A stretch of 6,028 nucleotides of DNA from Clostridiales bacterium. GTDB lineage: Bacteria; Bacillota; Clostridia; WRLR01. The stretch is from NCBI GenBank assembly GCA_031287655.1, contig JAITSR010000049.1, forward strand, positions 1 through 6,028. The letters are read 5' to 3'. Position numbers and translations under genes: made by a program. Shown in pieces: positions 1-5,518 of this stretch. The notes beneath the pieces were generated by a model that saw nothing but the letters and a program-made list of their open reading frames with translations, ran no database searches and was not told the origin of the DNA. Position 1 is the first letter of the stretch; every line of letters begins with the position of its first letter.

Positions 1-2
1 AG

Positions 3-1016
3 ATCACGGTGACGTTCCCGGACGGGAGCACTGAGGAAACGATCGTCGGCGGCGACGGGCATTGGTCGGTCGACGTGCCGGGCAATGTGGTTCTAAAGCC
101 GGGCGAAGATGTGAAGGCGAAGCAGGAGGAACCGGGTAAAAAGCCGAGCGACGACACGACTAAGCCGGTAGTGCCGCTGCCGACGTCCTCGGCCACGCCT
201 CCGCCGCCCGGCGGCCCCGGTGGTCCCAGCGGTCCCGGCAACACCGGCAACACCGGCAACCCCGGGGGCGGGAATGTCACGCTCCCGACGCCGAGTGCGA
301 GAGCGACGCCGAGGCCGAGCGGCACGCCAACCGTGATTCAGGAGACCGCGCCGCCTTTGGCGGGCTTTATTCCGGAGCATATTCAATACATCAACGGCTA
401 CCCGGACGGTTCGGTCATGCCGGACGCGGACATCACAAGGGCTGAGACGGCGGCGGTCATTTTCCGGCTCCTGTCCGACACGTCAAAGAGCAGGCCGCTC
501 GAGCCGATTTTTTACGACGTGCCGTCCGACGCGTGGTACAAGCAGTCGGTCGCGTACCTTACGAGCATCGAGATCCTGCACGGGTATCCCGAAGGCGACT
601 TCAGGCCGGACGCCCCGATTACGAGGGCCGAATTTGCGACGATGATCTCCGGCTTTGATCAGCTTTCCGTTGCGGAGTACAACAGGTTCCCGGATGTGGA
701 GGGCCATTGGGCGGTCGGCTACATCAACAGCGCGGCGACGAAGGGCTGGGTCTCGGGCTATCCCGACGGCACATTCGGACCCGAGAACAACCTGACGCGC
801 GCGGAGATCGTGACGGTCATAAACCGTATGCTGTCCCGCAGGATCGAGGTGTCGGACATCCCGGACTGGGCGCCGGACTACAACGATCTGACGGACGCGC
901 ATTGGGCCTACGCGGATATGATCGAGGCTTCGATCGGCCATGAGTTCACGCGGAAGCGCAACGATTTTGAGCGGTGGACAAGGCAGCGCGACTGGTCCGC
1001 AAAGCTCGAGTCCTAA
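3..1016 (+). CDS. SLH-domain cell-surface protein, 5'-truncated by window edge
   Basis: This is the C-terminal 337 residues of a secreted, wall-anchored protein. The frame is open to the window edge and the first residues (ITVTFPDGSTEE) sit inside a domain, so the GTG at 9 is not taken as the start. In order it shows the end of a bacterial Ig-like/adhesin repeat (to about base 130, motif GDGHWSVDVP), a Pro/Gly/Ser/Thr-rich linker (about 130-360, with NTGNTGNPGGG), and three SLH repeats near 363-482, 507-656 and 687-836. Each repeat has a GYPDG or GYPEG turn and an ITRAE/LTRAE motif (435-446, 621-632, 795-806). The first repeat lacks its N-terminal part. A tail follows that begins like a fourth SLH unit (DLTDAHWAYADMIEAS) and then diverges. 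SLH triplets of this kind bind secondary cell-wall polymers and hold proteins on the surface. The cargo lies upstream of the window, so the function is unknown. It converges on hisS. Confidence 0.9.
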   Translation: MTVTFPDGSTEETIVGGDGHWSVDVPGNVVLKPGEDVKAKQEEPGKKPSDDTTKPVVPLPTSSATPPPPGGPGGPSGPGNTGNTGNPGGGNVTLPTPSARATPRPSGTPTVIQETAPPLAGFIPEHIQYINGYPDGSVMPDADITRAETAAVIFRLLSDTSKSRPLEPIFYDVPSDAWYKQSVAYLTSIEILHGYPEGDFRPDAPITRAEFATMISGFDQLSVAEYNRFPDVEGHWAVGYINSAATKGWVSGYPDGTFGPENNLTRAEIVTVINRMLSRRIEVSDIPDWAPDYNDLTDAHWAYADMIEASIGHEFTRKRNDFERWTRQRDWSAKLES

Positions 1017-1044
1017 CCACTATCAATAAACGCGGAAGGCCGGG

Positions 1045-1079
1045 CACAGAAAGCCCCTCCATTGGAGGGGCGTTCTGTG
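1045..1079. terminator. Shared hairpin between convergent SLH gene and hisS
   Basis: An 8-bp GC-rich stem (1053-1060 with 1064-1071, loop ATT) is extended, after one A/G mismatch, by 7 more pairs (1045-1051 with 1073-1079). It lies 28 bases after the SLH stop and 68 bases after the hisS stop, and it can fold from either strand, as expected of a bidirectional terminator. No clean T-tract follows on either side (GTTCTGTGT on plus, TTTCTGTG on minus, both part of the outer stem), so its strength is uncertain. Nothing else is evident in 1080-1147. Confidence 0.65.
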
Positions 1080-1147
1080 TCCTGCCGTCTGGAGTTACCG
1101 CGCGCTTGCCACGCCGCGCCCGCGCTTTTCGCGCGTGCGTGTTCGCC

Positions 1148-2428
1148 CTAGTCTTTTTCCGCGCCGAGCCTGCCCGCGCACACAGCCTCAAAGAGGCCGT
1201 CGAGCGCGATCTCCTTGACGGAGCCGTCCTTCATATCGCGCACGGCGGCCTTCCCGCCGTCGATCTCATTGTCGCCGATCACCGCCGTAAACGCGGCGTT
1301 CAGCTTGTCCGCGTATTTCATCTGCGCTTTTACACTGCGCCCGAGCAGGTCCATGCCGACGCCGTGCCCCGCGGCCCGCAGCCTGTGTACAAGCGCGCGG
1401 ACTTGCTTTTTTGCGCGCTCGCCGGACGCGATCAAAAACAGCGTCGGCCCCTTCGGTTCGGGGAGCGCCGCGCCGCGGCTCTCGAGCTCCAAAAAGAGCC
1501 GATCGAGTCCGACCGCAAAACCGATCCCCGGCGTGTCCTGTCCGCCGCAGAGCTTCACGAGACCGTCATAGCGCCCGCCGCCGCAGATCGCCCCGCCGAG
1601 CGTCGCAAGGCTCTTTGACGCAAATTCAAATACCGTGCGCGTGTAGTAATCGAGCCCGCGGACGATCTCCTGGTCCACCTGATAGGAAATCCCGGCTTCG
1701 GCCAGCCCGTCTTTTAAGCCCGAAAAATGCGCCGCGCAGTCGTCGCAGATATAGTCGAGCAGCATCGGCGCTCCCGCGAGCTCCGCCTGACAGCGTTCCT
1801 CCTTGCAGTCAAACAAACGCAGCGGGTTTTTTGCAAAGCGCTCCGCGCAATCCCGGCAGAGCCGGTCCAGCTTGGGCGTAAGATACGCGCGCAGCCGCTC
1901 ATGATACGCCGCCCGGCACGTTGGGCAGCCGATGCTGTTGATACGCAGATCCGTATCGGAAAGGCCGATCCGGTCAAAGAGGTTTTTTAGTATGGAGATC
2001 ACCTCGACGTCGCAGTCCGGCTCCTTCGCGCCGAACACTTCGCACCCGAATTGCCGAAATTCCCGGTAGCGCCCGTCGGCTACGTTCTCATATCGGTACA
2101 TCGGCCCCAAATAATACATTCTGACCGGCATCGGCAGGGACGACATGCCGTTCTCGATAAACGCGCGCACGACACCCGCGGTGCCTTCCGGACGCAGCGT
2201 CAGGCTCCTGCCCGCCTTGTCGGGGAGTGTGTACATCTCCTTCTGAACGACGTCCGTCGTCTCGCCGACGCTCCTTGTAAAAAGCTCGGTGGACTCAAAA
2301 GTCGGGATACGGATCTCCGGGTAGCCAAAGACACGGCAGACCTCCCGTATTTCCGCCTCAAGATAGTGCCAGCGGTGCGTTTCCGACGGGAGGATGTCCC
2401 GCGTCCCCTTTGGCGCTTTGTTCTGCAT
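1148..2428 (-). CDS. hisS: Histidyl-tRNA synthetase (HisRS)
   Basis: A class II aminoacyl-tRNA synthetase that charges tRNA-His with histidine using ATP, in the cytoplasm as a dimer. The 426 residues are a usual HisRS length. Visible landmarks are the N-terminal KAPKGTRDILPSE, motif 1 around residues 42-67, motif 2 (LTLRPEGTAGVVRAF, 77-90, through YRYENVADGRYREFRQFG), the histidine-binding HisA motif RGLDYYTRTVFEF (257-269), and motif 3 (GGGRYDGLV to GIGFAVGLDR, 283-310). A C-terminal anticodon-binding domain occupies about 327-420. The insertion domain has eight cysteines (168/171, 191/194, 208, 213, 228/231), several as CxxC pairs, which may bind zinc (inference). The ATG at 2426-2428 is preceded by AAGGAGG (2435-2441, minus strand) at 6-base spacing, which fixes the start. 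It is transcribed alone here, away from the rightward operon. In many Firmicutes hisS is followed directly by aspS; here aspS lies about 3 kb away on the other strand. Confidence 0.97.
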   Translation of the reverse strand: MQNKAPKGTRDILPSETHRWHYLEAEIREVCRVFGYPEIRIPTFESTELFTRSVGETTDVVQKEMYTLPDKAGRSLTLRPEGTAGVVRAFIENGMSSLPMPVRMYYLGPMYRYENVADGRYREFRQFGCEVFGAKEPDCDVEVISILKNLFDRIGLSDTDLRINSIGCPTCRAAYHERLRAYLTPKLDRLCRDCAERFAKNPLRLFDCKEERCQAELAGAPMLLDYICDDCAAHFSGLKDGLAEAGISYQVDQEIVRGLDYYTRTVFEFASKSLATLGGAICGGGRYDGLVKLCGGQDTPGIGFAVGLDRLFLELESRGAALPEPKGPTLFLIASGERAKKQVRALVHRLRAAGHGVGMDLLGRSVKAQMKYADKLNAAFTAVIGDNEIDGGKAAVRDMKDGSVKEIALDGLFEAVCAGRLGAEKD

Positions 2429-2466
2429 AATCGGCCTCCTTGTGTGTCAGCGTGTTATATGCTTCT

Positions 2467-2495
2467 ATATTATCAAGTTCCGCCTCGCAATGCAA
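2467..2495 (-). promoter_or_regulatory. Probable sigma-A-type promoter of hisS
   Basis: On the minus strand, TTGCAT (2490-2495) and TAATAT (2467-2472) are separated by exactly 17 bases and lie about 40 bases upstream of the hisS start. Each box has one or two departures from consensus. The -35 box falls inside the first copy of the 13-bp direct repeat listed separately, so a protein bound there would compete with RNA polymerase. Confidence 0.6.
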
Positions 2496-2522
2496 AAGTG
2501 GTTGTCGATTGCAAAAGTGGTT
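2491..2522. repeat. 13-bp direct repeat, 19-bp period, over the hisS -35 region
   Basis: TGCAAAAGTGGTT occurs exactly at 2491-2503 and again at 2510-2522. Starting points are 19 bases apart, close to two helical turns, which would put both copies on one DNA face. A degenerate third copy (ATTGTAAAAAAG) begins at 2523. The first copy overlaps the proposed hisS -35 box. It may be a tandem operator. Alternatively it may be a leftover end of a transposon, since some IS families (IS21-like elements, for example) carry short tandem repeats at their ends. No transposase is present. Confidence 0.6.
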
Positions 2523-2535
2523 ATTGTAAAAAAGC

Positions 2536-2558
2536 GCGCCGATTTGACAAGTCGGCGC
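2536..2558. promoter_or_regulatory. Inverted repeat straddling the rightward -35 box (possible operator)
   Basis: The arms GCGCCGA (2536-2542) and TCGGCGC (2552-2558) are perfect 7-bp inverted repeats separated by 9 bases. The -35 hexamer TTGACA (2544-2549) lies wholly in the spacer. The position suits a dimeric repressor site, but a GC-rich palindrome of this size can also occur by chance in such DNA. No regulator gene is present in the window. Confidence 0.4.
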
Positions 2559-2573
2559 CGAATAGACTAAAAT
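2544..2573 (+). promoter_or_regulatory. Promoter of the divIC-like/mrnC/rlmB/rae1 unit
   Basis: A perfect TTGACA (2544-2549) is followed after 18 bases by TAAAAT (2568-2573), a good housekeeping-sigma promoter. Transcription would begin near 2580, about 38 bases before the first proposed start codon. No other good promoter is seen before the tRNA gene, so the four genes are probably co-transcribed from here. Confidence 0.75.
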
Positions 2574-2617
2574 GAACGCGTACAAAAGAGAATGGCCGCG
2601 GCCGCGAGGGCTGTGGC

Positions 2618-2929
2618 ATGAAAGGCCGGGGCGGACAACGCATGGATACGAAAAAAACAAAAGTGAGCCCGATTTGGAAGGTCCTGTTCCTTCTCCTGAT
2701 CGCCTATCTTTCCTTAAATCTGATCAACCAACAGCAATTGATTGAGAAAAAGAACGGCGAGCTCGCCGAGGTGGAAGCGAAGATCGCGGCGGAGGAAAAG
2801 ACTTCCGCTGAGCTCGCGCGGGAAAAAAGCATGTTGATGAGCGACGAGTCGCTCGAGAAAATCGCGCGGGAAAAACTCGGCATGGTAAAACCCGGCGAGC
2901 GGGTCTTTGTTGATTTGAACCGGCAGTGA
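2618..2929 (+). CDS. Septum formation initiator family protein (DivIC/FtsB/FtsL-like)
   Basis: A small bitopic membrane protein of 103 residues. It has a short basic N-terminus, a single membrane segment at about 19-36 (IWKVLFLLLIAYLSLNLI), then a charged coiled-coil stretch (about 38-73) and the C-terminal signature SLEKIAREKLGMVKPGERVF. Length and architecture match DivIC/FtsB proteins, which form a heterotrimer with FtsL and DivIB/FtsQ and help activate septal peptidoglycan synthesis. DivIC and FtsL are hard to separate by sequence, but the C-terminal motif favours DivIC/FtsB, so no symbol is given. ATG 2618 has GAGGG (2606-2610) 7 bases upstream. ATG 2642 is an alternative with a poorer GGGGCGG and would shorten the protein by 8 residues. 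Its last bases overlap the mrnC start by 4 (GTGA), suggesting translational coupling. Confidence 0.88.
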   Translation: MKGRGGQRMDTKKTKVSPIWKVLFLLLIAYLSLNLINQQQLIEKKNGELAEVEAKIAAEEKTSAELAREKSMLMSDESLEKIAREKLGMVKPGERVFVDLNRQ

Positions 2930-3477
2930 GGGGAAGGGAAGGCGCGGGCGGATTGGACGAGCGGCTGTTGATGAGGCATTTGGGCGAGGCGCTGACGGGC
3001 GGTTTACGCGAGGCGGACGGAAACTGTGACGGCACGGCTGACCCTTCTCTGGTCCCCCCTCTGGTGCTGGCATACGTCGGCGACGCGGTCTACGAGGTCT
3101 TTGTGCGCACGCGGCTTGCGCTGGGCGGGGACGCGACGGTCCACAAGCTGCATGTCGCCGCGACGAGGTACGCGCGCAGCGCTTCGCAGGCCGGCGTCGT
3201 ACACAGTCTCCGCGGGATTTTGACGGAGCGGGAGAGCGACATTGTACGCAGGGGGCGAAACGCGCACTCGGGTTATGTCCCCAAAAACGCGAATGTCGCC
3301 GAGTACCGGTACGCGACCGGTTTTGAGGCGCTGCTCGGGTATTTGTACCTGTCCGGACAGCTCCCGAGGCTGCTCGAGATTCTCGCCCGCGCGGCGGATC
3401 AGGTCGAGCGCGTGTCTCCGGACGCGGGCGGATCGACGGCGGCTGAACCAACAGACGAAGGGCGGGACTTGCTTTGA
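2926..3477 (+). CDS. mrnC: Mini-ribonuclease III (23S rRNA maturation)
   Basis: A dimeric RNase III-type nuclease domain without the double-stranded-RNA-binding domain. In B. subtilis it trims 23S rRNA precursor ends within the assembling ribosome. Family landmarks are LAYVGDAVYEVFVRTRL (48-64; D53 matches the metal-binding Asp), KLHVAAT (74-80), the QA motif near 88, RRGRNA (108-113), and KNANVAEYRYATGFEALLGYLYL (120-142; E134 matches the catalytic Glu). At 183 residues it is longer than the roughly 140 of B. subtilis MrnC: about 40 extra N-terminal residues and a Ser/Ala/Glu-rich C-terminal tail (from about 163). The start is uncertain. GTG 2926 overlaps the previous stop by 4 bases; TTG 2953 (after GGGAAGG) and ATG 2971 are in-frame alternatives, all upstream of the conserved domain. 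It is followed by rlmB with a 4-base overlap, the same gene order as in Bacillus. Confidence 0.92.
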   Translation: MRGREGAGGLDERLLMRHLGEALTGGLREADGNCDGTADPSLVPPLVLAYVGDAVYEVFVRTRLALGGDATVHKLHVAATRYARSASQAGVVHSLRGILTERESDIVRRGRNAHSGYVPKNANVAEYRYATGFEALLGYLYLSGQLPRLLEILARAADQVERVSPDAGGSTAAEPTDEGRDLL

Positions 3478-4358
3478 ACGAACCAAGAGAATATCAAAGT
3501 GATATGATCTCCGGGCGCAACCCGGTGTTAGAAGCGCTCAGGGCGGGGCGGCCGATCAATAAAATCCTGCTGCAAAGGGGCGAGCGAGAGGGCTCGATCC
3601 GGGCGATTGAAGCCGCCGCCCGCGACCGCGGCCTCGTCGTTCAGGCGGTCGACAAGGCGAAGCTCGACGGTATGACGGGCGGCGGTTCCCATCAGGGCGT
3701 GATCGCGCTCGCGGCGTTCAAGGAGTATTCCGACATCGGGGATATCCTCGCGTTCGCCGCCGAAAAGGGCGAAAAGCCGCTCCTGATCATCGCGGACGAG
3801 GTCGAGGACCCGCACAACCTCGGCTCGATCATTCGCACGGCGGAGGCCGTCGGCGCGCATGGCGTCGTGATCCCCAAGCGCCGGGCCGTCGGGCTGACGC
3901 CGGTCGTCGCGAAGGCTTCGTCCGGTGCGATCGAGTATATGCGGATCGCGCGCGTCCCAAACATCGCGGAGACGATACGCGCGCTCAAAAAGCAAGGTCT
4001 CTGGATCGTCGGCGCGGATGCCGGAGGCGCGCTCCGGTACACTGACTGCGACTTTGATTGCGGTCTCGCGCTTGTGATCGGCGGTGAGGGGGCGGGGCTC
4101 GGGCGGCTCGTGCGCGAGGCCTGCGACTTCCTTGTCTGCCTGCCGATGCGTGGCAGTATTTCGTCGCTGAACGCCTCCGTGGCGGCTTCGGTCCTGATGT
4201 ATGAGGCGCTGCGCCAGCGGGACGCGGCGGCGGCCAAGGCTGCGGCCGCGGCGCCTGTGGCGTCAGCCGGGCCGGTCATGACTGCGGGTTCGGCGACCGC
4301 CGCGGCGTCGGTCGTCCCCCCTGCGCCAACAGCGTCAGCCGCGCCGGGGGCGGGCTGA
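3474..4358 (+). CDS. rlmB: 23S rRNA (guanosine-2'-O)-methyltransferase RlmB, SPOUT/TrmH family
   Basis: A SPOUT-fold RNA ribose methyltransferase using S-adenosylmethionine. The family member RlmB methylates G2251 (E. coli numbering) of 23S rRNA in the peptidyl-transferase P-loop. The N-terminal substrate-binding domain begins ISGRNPVLEALRAG (12-25) and includes GGGSHQGVIA (69-78). The three SPOUT motifs follow: EDPHNLGSIIRTAEAVG (111-127, with N115 and R121), LVIGGEGAGLG (200-210), and LPMRGSISSLNASVAASVLM (223-242, with N233). This points to RlmB rather than a tRNA TrmH. After the normal end near QRD (250) there is an unusual tail of about 44 residues made almost only of Ala, Pro, Ser, Gly, Val and Thr. 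The start is taken as TTG 3474 (TTGA overlap with the mrnC stop; GAAGGGCGGG just upstream). ATG 3504 is a weaker alternative that lacks a good ribosome-binding site. Confidence 0.93.
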   Translation: MNEPREYQSDMISGRNPVLEALRAGRPINKILLQRGEREGSIRAIEAAARDRGLVVQAVDKAKLDGMTGGGSHQGVIALAAFKEYSDIGDILAFAAEKGEKPLLIIADEVEDPHNLGSIIRTAEAVGAHGVVIPKRRAVGLTPVVAKASSGAIEYMRIARVPNIAETIRALKKQGLWIVGADAGGALRYTDCDFDCGLALVIGGEGAGLGRLVREACDFLVCLPMRGSISSLNASVAASVLMYEALRQRDAAAAKAAAAAPVASAGPVMTAGSATAAASVVPPAPTASAAPGAG

Positions 4359-4361
4359 GCT

Positions 4362-4883
4362 GTGGAATATGTGCTCGTGGACGGATACAATGTGATCTAC
4401 AGCTGGCCGGATGTGTTCAAGCCCGGAGAGGAACCGCTTGAGGATATGCGGGACAGGCTGATCGCGATCCTCGCGGACTATCAGGGGTATAAGGGCTGTG
4501 AGGTCGTGCTCGTCTTTGACGCGCACTTTGTGAAAAACAACGCGGGCTCCGAGCTGAACTATGGGCGGCTGAAGGTCGTCTTTACAAAAGAGCACTATTC
4601 CGCGGACAACTACATCGAGCGCTTTGTCTATTTGAACGCGGGGGAAAACGCGGTGAAGGTCGTCACGGGGGATTCGCTCGAACAGAGTCTCGTACTCTTT
4701 GGCGGCGGGCTCCGCGTGACGCCGGACGAGTTTCTCAAAGAGCTGCGCGCCGAGAAGAAAAACTCGCAGGAGTATGTGCGGCACAGGCAGGGCATAGCGG
4801 GGCGGCGCGGGATCAACAGCGTCCTTTCGAGCCTTGACAGCGATGTGCGCGACATTCTCGAAAAGATTCGTATGGCGGATTAA
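4362..4883 (+). CDS. rae1: Rae1/YacP-type NYN-domain ribonuclease
   Basis: A PIN-like NYN nuclease of 173 residues, the usual length. B. subtilis Rae1 (formerly YacP) binds the ribosomal A site and cleaves mRNA during translation. Landmarks are LVDGYNVIYSWP (5-16; D7), the helix LEDMRDRLIAILADYQGYKG (26-45), VVLVFDAHFVKNN (48-60; D53), VVFTKEHYSADNYIER (72-87; D82) and KVVTGDSLEQ (99-108; D104). These acidic residues are placed to form the metal site of PIN/NYN nucleases. The basic C-terminal tail (HRQGIAGRRG) is typical of the family. GTG 4362 is preceded by a GGGGGCGGG tract ending 7 bases upstream and lies 3 bases after the rlmB stop. The order mrnC-rlmB-rae1 matches B. subtilis, where sigH follows; here a tRNA gene follows instead. 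No terminator separates it from the tRNA. Confidence 0.93.
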   Translation: MEYVLVDGYNVIYSWPDVFKPGEEPLEDMRDRLIAILADYQGYKGCEVVLVFDAHFVKNNAGSELNYGRLKVVFTKEHYSADNYIERFVYLNAGENAVKVVTGDSLEQSLVLFGGGLRVTPDEFLKELRAEKKNSQEYVRHRQGIAGRRGINSVLSSLDSDVRDILEKIRMAD

Positions 4884-4891
4884 AAAACGAC

Positions 4892-4920
4892 TTGAAGCGG
4901 GGAAAAAAACGTGATATACT
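4892..4920 (+). promoter_or_regulatory. Promoter of tRNA-Gly
   Basis: TTGAAG (4892-4897) and TATACT (4915-4920) have the ideal 17-base spacing and lie 9 bases after the rae1 stop, about 48 bases before the tRNA. Read-through from rae1 is also possible because no hairpin intervenes. Confidence 0.75.
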
Positions 4921-4967
4921 GGTTTTGCGTTATGAGGCCTTGCGGTGCGGTTCCGTGCGGCGTGTGC

Positions 4968-5038
4968 GCGGGTGTAGTTCAATGGTAGAACATCAGCTTC
5001 CCAAGCTGGTAGTGAGGGTTCGATTCCCTTCACCCGCT
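4968..5038 (+). tRNA. tRNA-Gly, anticodon CCC
   Basis: A complete 71-nt cloverleaf. The acceptor GCGGGTG (4968-4974) pairs fully with CACCCGC (5031-5037) and the discriminator is T5038. The D-arm lies at 4977-4991 with AATGGTAGAA in the loop. The anticodon stem TCAGC/GCTGG (4993-4997, 5005-5009, one T-G pair) holds the loop TTCCCAA, anticodon 5000-5002 CCC, reading GGG codons. The T-arm GAGGG-TTCGATT-CCCTT (5014-5030) has one closing G-T pair. The 3' CCA is not encoded (TAACC follows), so it must be added by CCA-adding enzyme. An isoacceptor for GGG fits a GC-rich genome. Confidence 0.96.
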
Positions 5039-5051
5039 TAACCGGTAAAGG

Positions 5052-5081
5052 CCGCTGTTCTAAGTGGACAGCGGTTTTTTT
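5052..5081 (+). terminator. Intrinsic terminator of tRNA-Gly (and of the upstream unit)
   Basis: A 9-bp stem pairs CCGCTGTTC (5052-5060) with GGACAGCGG (5066-5074), including one T-G pair, with a 5-base loop TAAGT and seven Ts (5075-5081). It begins 14 bases after the tRNA. It should end both the tRNA transcript and any read-through from the mrnC-rlmB-rae1 unit. Confidence 0.93.
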
Positions 5082-5104
5082 GTGCGCGCAGGCGCGCTTT
5101 CCGG

Positions 5105-5371
5105 TTCCCAACGGCTATAAGCGTTATCCCGCGTCCGGTTGATTATACGCTGCTTGTGACGTTCGATAACGGAGAAAAGCGCCGTTTCGACGTCAAGCCC
5201 TATTTCGGCCATCGGGCTTATGCGGAACTTAAAAATCCTGTACTATTCCGAATGGTCAAGCCTGCCGGATTGAGTATTGAGTGGTTGCACGGTCAGGACG
5301 TTTGCCCGGATGATCTCTATTGCAACAGCATACCGGAGGATGGCGCGACGCCGCTTGAAAGCGCGAATTGA
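5105..5371 (+). pseudogene. DUF2442-like small protein, probably missing its start
   Basis: The reading frame matches the DUF2442 family: VTFDNGEKRRFDVKPYF, then ELKNPVLFRMVK, IEWLHGQDVCPDDLY and a short acidic tail. Family function is unknown; members often sit beside DUF4160 genes, and none is seen here. The only usable start is GTG 5156, with no ribosome-binding site, giving 71 residues. Family-like sequence continues in frame upstream of it (PTAISVIPRPVDYTLL, from about 5108), yet no ATG, GTG or TTG occurs in that frame between the in-frame stop at 5039 and 5156. The 5' end therefore looks lost or mutated, with the tRNA terminator lying just upstream. Base composition is less GC-rich than the neighbouring genes, consistent with later acquisition. 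Translation from GTG 5156 or from a rare start cannot be excluded. Confidence 0.6.
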
Positions 5372-5416
5372 GGCGGCAGGCGAAAAGCGGCGGATAAAAG
5401 CGAAAAGCGAGGGAAT

Positions 5417-5441
5417 AGCGTGAAACAGTCCGTTTCACGCT
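5417..5441. other. Perfect 10-bp hairpin in the aspS upstream region
   Basis: AGCGTGAAAC (5417-5426) and GTTTCACGCT (5432-5441) are perfect inverted repeats around the loop AGTCC. Only TTCGAT follows, so this is not a classical terminator, although a weak one is possible. It is the first of four successive potential hairpins before aspS. Confidence 0.7.
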
Positions 5442-5442
5442 T

Positions 5443-5511
5443 CGATGGGGCGCCCTATGGTTCCCCTCGATGCTCCCCTCCTACACTGCGGGAGTGGGGA
5501 ATCCCCTCTCC
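5443..5511 (+). other. Two further potential hairpins in a G/C-run segment
   Basis: CGA-T-GGGG (5443-5450, T bulged) can pair with CCCCTCG (5463-5469). GGAG-T-GGGG (5491-5499, first G at 5491) can pair with CCCC-T-CTCC (5503-5511) around AAT, with a T/T mismatch. The segment CTCCC (5473-5477) can alternatively pair with GGGAG (5490-5494), competing with the latter stem. No reading frame, T-box core or other riboswitch consensus is recognised in 5372-5576, and no convincing promoter was found there. Confidence 0.45.
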
Positions 5512-5518
5512 ACACCCC

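Noticed and set aside
974..1618. Long plus-strand open frames opposite hisS (also 1215-1571, 1411-1881, 2051-2575)
   Set aside because: They are Arg/Pro/Ala-rich, show no family motifs, and lie antisense to an unmistakable HisRS; open antisense frames are expected in GC-rich genes.
2491..2522. CRISPR array
   Set aside because: There are only two exact 13-bp copies with a 6-base gap and no cas genes; repeat and spacer sizes are wrong.
2714..3486. Minus-strand open frames of 245 and 160 residues opposite the divIC-like gene and mrnC
   Set aside because: The compositions are Arg/Pro-rich and the codons mirror the real plus-strand genes; no motif or ribosome-binding site supports them.
4335..5111. 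258-residue minus-strand open frame opposite rae1 and the tRNA
   Set aside because: It runs through a tRNA gene, a terminator and the conserved rae1 gene, so it cannot be a real protein gene here.
4968..5371. Integrated element using the tRNA-Gly 3' end as attachment site
   Set aside because: No second copy of the tRNA 3' end is seen downstream within the window, and there is no integrase gene, although the flank beyond the window was not visible.
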